DNA of 64,000 nt from Dicaeum eximium (Eukaryota > Chordata > Aves > Passeriformes > Dicaeidae): positions 2,141,720 to 2,205,719 of the forward strand of contig VWZP01004506.1 of the NCBI GenBank assembly GCA_013396995.1, read 5' to 3'. Made by a program: the position numbers and the translations under genes. This document shows, in pieces, positions 1 to 9,139 of this stretch (the stretch's first letter is position 1; every line of letters begins with the position of its first letter). Under the pieces are notes generated by a model. It worked only from the letters and a program-made list of their open reading frames with translations. It was not told where the DNA came from and did no database searches.

Positions 1-2166
1 ACCCATTCAGAGAACTGGAAAATAACGGGCATAACAATTTACTTTCAAATGCAAGGTTATGAAGGGTTTTTTTAAACTTCCAAAAATATCTCTAGGAAAA
101 TATTATTTTACATAGCTATATTACACAGTGAAATAAACTTTGTTATGTACAAGGTTTCAGTATGAAAGAAACCACAGCTAGACACTTGCTTATGGTCTAG
201 ATAATCTGTTGTCTCATATGAGTCAGAAGTACAACAGAGAGACTCTCCTTCACTCTTTTTCAGACTGTCTCAGTGATCATTTCAGCTTTCAGGAGTTACT
301 AGCAGTTGTATAAAGCCTGTGTGCAGACATCCACATATTAACCCTATCACAATCAGATATGGGTAGATGTGCTTTCAAAACAAGGTTAGACATCTGCTCA
401 ACAACCACAGTAACCTGAGTATAACTCAATTGCATATTGGTGAAAAAAACAATTAGTGCAGGCACCTGAGCTATAGCATCTGAAGGGAGCTTGGTATTAA
501 ACTCTCTCTGGATTTGTGTTTCACAGGCCAAATCATAGCTTGTATATTTTAGGCAGAAAACATGATACCACAATGCAATTGGCTCAAATTGGCAAAGTTG
601 CTTCATCTAATCTTAACTAATCAAAAGCTTGTATCTACCTATTCTTAAACAACAAACTTTGCTCCTGTCACAAGGGTGGAAAGGACATGGAGTACTTTGC
701 TATTTGTGGTGTAACTGTAAACAACAAGGGAAGACCATATTAATTATGCTTCAAGTTTACATCACACTGTTAGTTCCATGATTCAGATGAACTCAAGCTT
801 ATCTTCAAATTCACATAATCATACTGGGTTTTAAGGAAAAGGAATTTTGAATTAGAAACTGCCTCCAAATCAGTGCTTGTTCACACAGCCCAGATCCCAG
901 GACAAAGATGTGACAGTGCTGCCTGTGTGGGAGATCAGTTCAACAGCTGAATAAAAGTTCAGAGGATATTCAGGGCAGGCAGCACTGCACCCTCGCTTCC
1001 TGAGGGTCTTGCACAACTTTGGAGGCATGTCCTCTCCTCTAATGCTATAGCTCAGCTGCATACCACAGAAATTAGCAAAAAGGAAACATGAAATCCCTAA
1101 TGAAAAGGAAACTGCTTTGGAATGCACAAGTCTCCTGTCTGTAATGTCTGCCAGCCTGTGCTCCCTTCCATCACAGCTGTGCTCACTGTGGTGCAGAACC
1201 TGTGGCATGCTCACAGCCAGAAGCACCCAGCCAAGAGGTCACCCTCTTGAGGCACAGCTTACTCAGGACATACTCTTACCCATAAGCAACCTGCTTCTAC
1301 TGCCTCTGTGTGTATTACAGGCATATTCAGGAGCTCTGCCACTTGCTCTAGAAGTCAAAGCAGCCTGCAACTAGCCCTGACACAGCTCAGCATCTGCCTG
1401 TAGGAGTCCCAACACACACCAGTGTGCAGAGTATAACTGGGGTGGCAAACTTCCTTCCCTGGGACTTGTCGGCAACAAATACATCTTCTGTCCCCACAGC
1501 CACTTGCTGATGGCAGAGGAGAAGGTCCCCCAGCCCACCTGCAACCTCCTATCAATTAAGAAGGCACATCAAACCCATTTCATTAAAATCAGTGGAGATT
1601 TCTGCCTTACACCTTCTGGGGAACTGGTTACCAAACCCACAAAGCCTTTAACCGGGGAGAAGCAGCTCCTTGCAATACCAACAGAAGCCACAGCTGAAAA
1701 GGAACAGTAGCAGAAAAGGGAAAACAATATCCTCATGCTCAGAGCTACATGGTCATGCCTTGGAAGTTGTTGGCTACTTCTTAATGGTATTAAATACTAC
1801 TAACTTCTGCTGATAAGTCGATGTCAAAGGCATTTAGCATCTTGTAGGGTCAGGCCTACTGGCAGATGGTTGAGGAAAAGGCTATGTGCGAACATGGCAG
1901 AGAGGAAGGGAAAGAAGCGTGAGAGGAGAGGGGTAGAATTGCCCTGAGTTTTATCCTCTACAAATAAGTCAGGGGTTTTATCATCAAGCACTGAAGGAGT
2001 TAAGTACTAAAGCACAGACACTTAATCAGCTTTCCCCCTTCCTTTCACATGTGATTGGAATGAAGCTGCACCGAAGCAGCCCAAAGGGCTTATAACAGCT
2101 CAATTTCGCAGCCTTCAGTTTTAATCCCCATCACCCAGGCTAAGCAGAATGGTGGTGCTGAGGCTG
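1..2166 (-). other. LRATD2 3' UTR or downstream flank, no other gene seen
   Basis: This is AT-rich sequence after the LRATD2 stop with no recognisable coding content. On the minus strand I find no AATAAA. The only near-canonical polyadenylation hexamer is ATTAAA at 2117-2122, 45 nt after the stop codon. Mammalian LRATD2 mRNAs have a long 3' UTR, so the true end may lie beyond the left edge. Short open frames at 289-1710 on either strand look like chance. Confidence 0.45.
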
Positions 2167-3063
2167 CTACTCCACAGCAGTCTGAACACCTGGATGATGA
2201 TGGTCCTCCTCCTCCTCTTCCTCCTCCTCTGCAGCCTGCAGGTGGCTGGAGAGCTCCTGGATCACAGCAGCCCTACCAATCTGGTCATTTCTCCTCTTCT
2301 CCATGATCAGATCCTCCAGACTCTGAAACTCCAGCGTGTGGCTGCGCTTGTCACCCAGCCGGATCTGCAATCGGTAGGGCTGCTTGCCTATGCGCAGCTC
2401 CCCGCCGATTTTAAACTCTCGCTTGCCGTATCGGCACCAGGCAGCAAAACACTCAGAGTTTCTCCAGCTCAAGTCCCGATCCTTGCAACCCACCTGCTCC
2501 AGGGCGTTGCGCACCACCGCGGCCGGGCTGAGGGGTTTGTAGCGGTACAGCTGGTTGGCAATGCGGCCCCGTCTGCCCTGGCTGGCGTCGGTGAGGAAGC
2601 TGTTCACCACCTCCAGCCGATGCAGGTGCACAACTTGAAAATCCCCGACATAGACCACCCAGTGCGGATACTGGGCTTGGCACACAAACTCCACCAGGTC
2701 ACCTGGCTTACACCTATTCAGCAGGTTCTCCGGGGTGTAGGTGCTCAGATGCCCCCCACCTCCTTCATCACCCTCCTCTAGCTGCGTGTCCTCCTCTGAA
2801 AAGCTCTTCTGGTAAATACACTCATCCCGGTAATAGACCGAGCACTCCACCTCGTGCAGCTGGGGATCGTAGGGCTGCAGGGCAGGGTTCTCACCCCCCA
2901 GGTCATGCACCGAATCCTGCTGCTGCTCCAGCTCGTCATCGTCATTAGAAAAGATGTAGGAGACCCCGATCCTGGGCCCTTCATCTCTGTCCATACCTGT
3001 CGGGTCGGCCGTGGGAACTTCCTTGTAGTTGAGATGGGTCAGCTTCTCCACCTGGTTCCCCAT
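2167..3063 (-). CDS. LRATD2: LRAT domain-containing protein 2 (FAM84B), complete coding exon
   Basis: A 298-residue protein starts at the ATG complementary to 3061-3063 and ends at a TAG at 2167-2169. The N-terminus (MGNQVEKLTHLNYKEVPTAD), the segment GPRIGVSYIFSNDDDE and the block around PHWVVYVGDFQVVHLHR are what I recognise as LRATD2 rather than its paralogue LRATD1. The LRAT/NlpC-P60-like domain spans about residues 115-215. H134 and H146 keep the 12-residue spacing of the two LRAT histidines. The position of the LRAT nucleophilic cysteine (Asn-Cys-Glu-His) reads Asn202-Ser203-Glu204-Cys205, so the canonical cysteine is absent. The C-terminus has eight glutamates (E279-E286), an aspartate and three histidines. 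The family is described as cell-membrane-associated and linked to adhesion and tumour phenotypes, with no proven enzymatic reaction. The frame stays open upstream for 59 more codons, but I reject that extension because it crosses a splice acceptor and the chosen ATG has G at -3 and +4. Confidence 0.95.
   Translation of the reverse strand: MGNQVEKLTHLNYKEVPTADPTGMDRDEGPRIGVSYIFSNDDDELEQQQDSVHDLGGENPALQPYDPQLHEVECSVYYRDECIYQKSFSEEDTQLEEGDEGGGGHLSTYTPENLLNRCKPGDLVEFVCQAQYPHWVVYVGDFQVVHLHRLEVVNSFLTDASQGRRGRIANQLYRYKPLSPAAVVRNALEQVGCKDRDLSWRNSECFAAWCRYGKREFKIGGELRIGKQPYRLQIRLGDKRSHTLEFQSLEDLIMEKRRNDQIGRAAVIQELSSHLQAAEEEEEEEEDHHHPGVQTAVE
2206..2229 (-). repeat. LRATD2: GAG/GAA triplet run coding for eight glutamates in LRATD2
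   Basis: The plus strand reads as a run of CCT, CTC and TTC triplets, which translate on the minus strand to E279-E286. It lies in the poorly conserved C-terminal tail and is a likely site of length variation. Confidence 0.8.
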
Positions 3064-3067
3064 GCCG

Positions 3068-3255
3068 CTGCAAAGAGACACACGGCGGGGCCATGAGGGC
3101 GGGCGAGCGGCTCCCAGAGAAGCAGAGCGGGGATAAGCGCGGCTCCCCCTCCGCAGGCGTCCCGGCTCTCCCCGCTCAGCGCAGTCTCCAGCAGCGCCCC
3201 GGGGCTGCGGGAGCCCGGCGGGGACGGGGGGAAGGGGCACACGACACTTCCCTAC
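3068..3255 (-). other. LRATD2: Probable 5' UTR intron of LRATD2
   Basis: Read on the minus strand, a pyrimidine-rich stretch ends in TGTGTCTCTTTGCAG, with the AG at 3068-3069, just 4 nt before the start codon. That is a strong splice acceptor. The nearest good donor is TACAG/GTAGGG, with the first intron base at 3255, giving a 188-nt intron. Alternative CAG/GTGG donors begin at 3287 and 3358, and a GG/GTAAG-like site lies near 3521. As I recall, mammalian LRATD2 has a non-coding first exon and one coding exon starting just before the ATG, which fits. Which donor is used cannot be settled from sequence alone. Confidence 0.6.
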
Positions 3256-4060
3256 CTGTACGGAGGAAGGCGCGGCGGCACCACCACCTGTTAGGCGGCG
3301 GCGAGGAGAAGGAGAGAGGCGCAGGAGCCGCCGGGGAGCGGGGCAGGCACCGAGCCACCTGTTAGAGAGGGGCTGCGAGCGCCCGGGGAGGTGGGGAGGT
3401 CCGAGCTGGGGACGGCAGAGAGCGCACCCCCCTCCCGCCGCCCAGGTGAGCCGCGCCGGGCCGCCGGCCAGGTGCGCCTCCTCCGCCCTCCCGGCACCGG
3501 GCGGCCGCGAACTGCGAACTTACCCCGCGGGGCCGGCGGCTGCGCGGCGCCGGGAGCGGCTCAGGGCGAGCGGGCGGCGGGGCGGCGGCGTGCCCGGATC
3601 ATGNCTTCCTCCCTCTCACCTCCGTCCGCCCGCACCTTTTCCCTCTCTTCGCTCCTACATGCCAAGCGCTCCGTTCCCCGCCGAGGTGGCGGCAGGCGGA
3701 GGTCGGGCGCGGGGCTGCCGGCGCTGCGCAGCTCTGCGCGGGCAGCGGCGGTGCAGCGCGCTCAGCCCAGCTCGCACAGGCGCGGCGCCTTTAAGGGAGC
3801 GGTGCCACGGCAGCCCAGCCCGCCGGTGCGCTCGGGGGGAGGCTCCGCAGCCGGAGTTTGCCCGGGACGGCGCCGAGAAGCGAAGCGGAGCCGCGGTGCG
3901 TGGCCGTGCGAACGCCGCGGTGCCCGCGCAGAGGCGCGGAGCTGCCCCTGGGGAAGCGCCCGCCCCGCGCAGCCCCCGCGGGGAATCCTGGAGGTGCCTC
4001 CCGGGGCCGCGCACGGTGACAGGGAAGTTGTTAAGTGAACACAATCAAAGCGCCCGGTTC
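3068..4060 (-). promoter_or_regulatory. LRATD2: CpG-island promoter and first-exon region of LRATD2
   Basis: This kilobase is extremely GC- and CpG-rich, with many GCGG and CCGC words, and changes abruptly to AT-rich DNA at about 4060-4100. High GC also continues leftward into the coding exon. The transcription start must lie here, upstream of the splice acceptor. I see no classical TATA box. A TTAAAG word on the minus strand (within 3788-3797) is the only AT-rich core-like element. Many overlapping long open frames on both strands are GC artefacts. One ambiguous base (N) sits at 3604. Confidence 0.7.
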
Positions 4061-7000
4061 TCCTGGGCTGACTTAACGCCTTCCATTCCTCCATGCGCGG
4101 AGTGTGTAATTAGGTTTATTAATTTATTTCCTTTCCGACTCCAAGAGCTCGGTCTCTTTTTCAATATAGAAGATTATGATTCTTTCTCCCCTGGAAAGGC
4201 ATTATCAGATCTGGTGGGAATATTTTGCTTTCTGTGTTTTGGAGAGCACAAAACAATATTTTGCTTTTTCATTAATGCCTAGTTAGTGTGCTAGGTGAGT
4301 TTATTTTTCATACTATTTTAACAGACACTGGTAAATTCACGCTGTTAAAATAGACTACAGAGATAATTTATGGGACGTAGGAGTAACGTCTTTAATTTTG
4401 TCTCATTTATTCCCTTTGTCTTTTGTCTTGTAATTTATAAGCCCAACTGCTGTTCTGAGTACCCACTAAATAGCGGCAAATGAAGGAACAATTGTAGTGT
4501 TAGCAGGGCCCTGGGCACTGCCCACAGGCTCAAAGAATACGGTTTCCATCAGCTTCTACATCTCTGTGGTTTCAAATACAGACCTGCCCTTTGAGGTGGG
4601 AAGGATTGCTCCATCTGGGACTGGGGAGATGAACACTGCTTGGGATGGTGAGGCTTTGCAAGCAATTGCAGCAGTGACAGCCAGCCAGATCAGGACCTTT
4701 TTGTTTTGGATTCAGCTGGTGGCTATGACCACGGGATCATTTTTGAAATTAACCTCCCAAACACCCAGCCCTGACACACATGCACTTTGGTTTGCATCCC
4801 AGTATGTTTTCAAACAGTGCACATATTTCTCCCACATCCCACCAAACTAGATGTACTCATGCAGCAGGGTTGGATCAAGGCTGGTTGAGCAAATGTCCAA
4901 AATGCATTGAATGTAGACGTGATTTCTGGGCACTGCATGTTTCCCTCTGCAGTTCCTCTCCTCTGTAGCTGCTGTTGGACAAAAGAGGGCCCTGCTTCAT
5001 GGTCAGTTGCTTTGCTAATTAAAGATGGGCATGTGTGAAAGTGAGAGTATCCCAAAAGGACAAGCTAAACTGAACAGTGCTTTTTTTATGTTCTCCCATT
5101 TCCATTGGAAGCTTTGCCTCAGCACTGTATCTTACTATCTCAGTTATACTTCTTCATTAAAATGTTTGGCAGCCCTGTGTTCAAGGCCAAATTTCTTTCC
5201 GAATCTTCTGCAATCTATGGAAAGGTGTGTCTGTGCATGAGTGGAAACTCAGTGTGGCCAGGCAGTCACATGTGTGTTCGTGCACATCCACAGAGATTTG
5301 CAGCTCTCTATCATGTTTTCTCTTTTCTTTGTTTGCTTCATTTCACCACAGTGCTTAATTTTCTACACCTTTTCTGCTGCTTTAATCTCTTTGATCTCTT
5401 TGAGCTTCCTTGCCATGGCTGCTCCATGGAATCCATATTGTCTGTTCAATCCACTGCTTTCTAGGGTAAGAAGCCTTTGGTGAGTATTTTTGTATCGTAA
5501 ATCACATCCAGAATGGGTTACTGCATACCTAGGTAAGGAGTTGGGTGGGAAATGCAAAAAGAATCTACAGTGCCTGTATAGCACTTTGACTAGTGCCTAA
5601 AATTATGATGGTTAAAACTTCTTCATGTTTAACCTCTAAGCCTCAAAGCAGCTGTGCTTGCACACATACTGAAGTCAACAGGGAAGCCTACACTGTTAAA
5701 TACAATACCTCCCTGGGGTCACTCCCAGGTTCCAATCATTTTCCAGTGTGGAAGTATTTCTTCTTTGTAAATTCTGTTTTGGAGAGAAAGCTCCACCCCA
5801 GACAAAATGCAGCTTTGCTTCTGGAGTGGGTTCATTCCAGCAGGTCCCTTATTGGAGTCCCCACAAAGACTGCAAGGAAGCAGGGTTGAATCTACATGAG
5901 ATCTGTCTCAGCTGTACAAGAGCCCACCAACATTTTCAGAGCTGAATTCCACATCCATATGCTCTGAATCTATTGTTGAATACAGCAACACATCTACAGG
6001 TTCCTGCCATAAAAGTACCATTCTGGTGGGTCTTCATATGGCTTGTATGGTATTTGACATGACTGAAATTTTGATAGCCCCTTTTAAGGCAAGAATACCT
6101 GCCATGCTGGAGGGCTCTCTAGGAAGGCAAAGCTGCTTGGCCACATAGCCCATTGATGTATACAGAGGGGACTGCACCTCTTGGTTTAGAGACTGTGTGA
6201 CATCTATGGAGCAAGTGACTTCTATTAATCTATGTAGCTTCTATCATCTGGGGGCCTTTGTAGTGCTAATTGTGGTTGCTTTAAACTTAAAGCTAATTTT
6301 GAGAATTAGATGTAAGAGTTATTGTGTTGTTCCAATGGTATACCATTTTGTTGCTCCAACTGCAACCTTACACATATTTTACATCCAGAGATTGAAAAGG
6401 TGATACTGATCTGAAATCACAATTCATCCTTACTTGGATATGAAGTGCTGTGGTCACACTGTAATTGTTATTAAAAGACATTCAGGATGAGAAAAAAAAG
6501 TCTTGCTATGTGTTTATTCTTTTTTCTTAGTAGTGCTTCTGAGTAAGACAATGTTTAGTGTCATATTCTGTAAGCACATTCTGTTTCACAGGTATTCAGC
6601 CAGCTGATGGCTATGACACCCTTGGATTATTTAATAGCTTCCATTTCTTTTTTGCAGTAGAGTTTTATGAGAACTGAGATAAACTATGCTCCATTTGGCA
6701 TGTAAGCACTCTACATCATAGACCTAGTGAACCAGAGTGCTTAAACACCATGGTGGAATTAGGGGCACTGGAAAAAGAAACCACTTCCTAGTGAAGTCCA
6801 TGGAAGTTTTTCCATGGAGTTCTGTAGAAATCAATCATGCCCTTAATTGAGGGAAGTGTATGACCTGAGAGTCACTTGATGGATGGTGTTCTTCCATGAC
6901 AGCCATAGCTAAGTCCTCCAAAGATGTTTGGATTCAGAATTGTAACATTTCTTTTGTGACCTCTTTGTCCTCCAGTGGAAGCTGCATCCCTGAGTCAGGC

Positions 7001-7930
7001 ACCAAGGTCCTGTAAAGCCTGGAATGCCACCTAAAATGAGATTCATCAAGCCTGGCATGGCAGCAGTAGCTCCTAGGGAATGGGACAGAGAGTTAGTGTC
7101 CTGACTATGGAGTATGGTGGTTGGAATATGGTGCTTCCTTTCACTTGTGTCATACTAATACTCTCTCAAGGTTAAATGCTTTAATGAGGTTGGATTTTTT
7201 CACACACAAGAGGAAATGGTGCCACGTCAGTTAAGAAAAATCATTAATATTTAAGATTGCTTCCTTGGGGTATGAAAGACCAAGGTTGAAGTCTCTTATC
7301 TCACTGAAGGAATTTGAACTGATATCTCCCAGGAGGGTACTGAAAGCCACCAGACTGTAAGCTCTTTTTGAGCAAGTCTTGCTTTCTCTGTCCCACTGAA
7401 GCTGTTCAGCTTTGTATGGGCTCATTAAATACCCATTCAATCTGTCTGAAAGAAAAGAAAAGAATGACAACATCTCTTAGATCAGATGCAAGAAGGGGAT
7501 GAGAGTGCTTTGAGGTCCTCTCTAATGAATATTCAGATGTCTCACAATCATGCAGTATCTTCATCAGGAGCCATTCAGACAGACACACCAGAAAGATCTG
7601 AAAGTTTTGGTTCTAAGACATGATCATGAGAGAGTTTTCTTCATGTCTGTGCTGGAGGAGATTGGACCTCTGGGTCTCAGTATCCTGCATGACTGGTGTA
7701 ACCCAGATGCTATCTTGGTTTCTGTTGTGTTAGAGCCCTGCCATTCTGCTGTCTCTGCTGGGCCAGGCCTCATGAATGCAAAGGCAAGAGCTTGTGACAT
7801 GAGTTTGGGCTTCTGTGGGAAATATGCTGGCACTACTCGGTGGTTCTGCTTGTGTCTCGAGGAGAAATATCAGGAATTTTGAGAACCAGAAAATTGATGC
7901 ACCTCAGAACATTGAGAAATGTTGTAGAAT

Positions 7931-8020
7931 GTTGAATTTCTGAATTCTGTTGAATTCTGAATTCTGTTGAATTTCTGTTGAATTCTGAATTCTGTTGAAT
8001 TTCTGAATTTGAGAATTTCT
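7931..8020. repeat. Short tandem repeat built on GTTGAATTCTGAATTCT
   Basis: GTTGAATT recurs at 7931, 7949, 7966, 7977 and 7994, with unit lengths of 18, 17, 11 and 17 bp. Each unit holds one or two GAATT(T)C words. The minus-strand reading frame across it gives a meaningless repeated NSE/IQQ peptide. Confidence 0.85.
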
Positions 8021-8559
8021 GAACCTTGAGTTTCATGTTTGACATAACATGGGACATATAATGAGCCTCTGGTGTCAGGAAGGTTTTATCTGCATTTAGC
8101 CTATAAATATTTGATTACATTGTAGAGAGTTTAATGTCTGTGTGCTTCTACACGTGATCTTTGCTATTCCTTATAGTGTAGCATGGCTTGCCATATGTTC
8201 AAGAAATCAAAGTTAGACAAACTGCAGATAGGAGAGAGACCCACATCAGAGAGAAAATTTTGTTTTTTTCTCAGGCTCTTACTGGAAGCTTATGGCTCTG
8301 TTATCTACTTCCAACACTGTAATTTGTGACTAAATGTGATCTGTGGCAAAATAAATTGCTGAAATTGCCAAAGCTACAGAGTTTTTAACTGAGACATCCA
8401 AGCTGTATCTCAGAAGCTCTTGCACTGTGAGTTTTTAATTGGTGCATTTCAGCAAATGAAAATGAAGTAATTCATATGTCAGTAGGGGCCTGGATTCATA
8501 GGAATTGCTATCAAACCAACTTGAGCAGCAGGAAAAACTTAATTAAAATGTAGTCCGGT

Positions 8560-8586
8560 TGTTTGTTTTTTGTTTTTTTTTTTTTT
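8560..8586. repeat. T-rich low-complexity run
   Basis: GTTTGTTTTTTG is followed by an uninterrupted run of T. It may be a poly(A) tail of an old minus-strand retrocopy, but no body is recognisable next to it. Confidence 0.7.
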
Positions 8587-8984
8587 ACCAGAAAATAGCA
8601 ACTATATTTCAAACATAACTTAACAAGGAAGGAGGTACAGTGCACACATCTTTCCAGCCTGAGAACTGCTCATCCCTTGCATCTCTCATCTGTCTCATGC
8701 TGAGCTCCTGCCCTGGAAGCTCCTCCTGTGATGCATCTTTGAGCACCAGGGCTGCTGGCTGCCTTGGTAGCACAGCGTGTCCCTGCAGCTGGGAAGGGGT
8801 GGGACTTCTGATGAGAGAAACTTGGGATTATTGCTCCTGGTGTGCAGTACCTAAGCAGAAGCCATTAGCAAAGGGAAGGAGTCTTTTCTTTGGCTGTTGC
8901 CATACTGCTGATAAAACATGAAAGTATTAATGTGGGGTAAACACATCACTCTTTCCAGCAAACCTGTGATGTGACTGCAGGTAA

Positions 8985-9139
8985 TTCAGAGAAACTGTGG
9001 CTGCCCTATCCTTGGAAGTGTTCAGGCCAGACCAGATGGGACTTCTAGCAGCCTGATCTAGTGGAAGGTGTCCCTGCTCAGGGCATGGGGTTGTAGCTTT
9101 AAGGTCTGTTCCACCCCAAACCATTCTATGATTCTATGA
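8985..9139 (+). mobile_element. CR1 LINE 3' end fragment
   Basis: The segment shows the CR1 tail order: a degraded 'nearly-equal to grouped' 3' region, TTTAAGGTCTGTTCCACCCC, and then the diagnostic ending ATTCTATGATTCTATGA. It is in sense orientation and 5'-truncated, as most avian CR1 copies are. Confidence 0.85.

Larger units (their letters stand above)
4100..8984. other. Gene-poor non-coding DNA upstream of LRATD2
   Basis: No coding sequence, RNA gene or clear mobile element is visible. Open frames are short and have unrelated compositions. The notable contents are a small GAATTC-rich tandem repeat at 7931-8020 and a T-rich run at about 8560-8586. Confidence 0.5.

Noticed and set aside
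2117..2122. ATTAAA as the definite LRATD2 polyadenylation signal
   Set aside because: It is only 45 nt past the stop, while mammalian LRATD2 has a long 3' UTR. It is kept as a possibility, not a call.
2149..2781. 210-residue plus-strand open frame opposite LRATD2
   Set aside because: It is a shadow of the LRATD2 coding strand in a GC-rich exon and has no recognisable domain.
3064..3240. 59-codon N-terminal extension of LRATD2 from an upstream in-frame ATG
   Set aside because: It reads across a strong splice acceptor 4 nt before the normal ATG and through GC-rich intron or exon-1 sequence. The family starts at MGNQ.
3391..4282. Overlapping 215- and 278-residue plus-strand open frames in the CpG island
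   Set aside because: They are Arg/Ala/Pro/Gly-rich products of GC-rich sequence lacking stop codons and contain the ambiguous base N.
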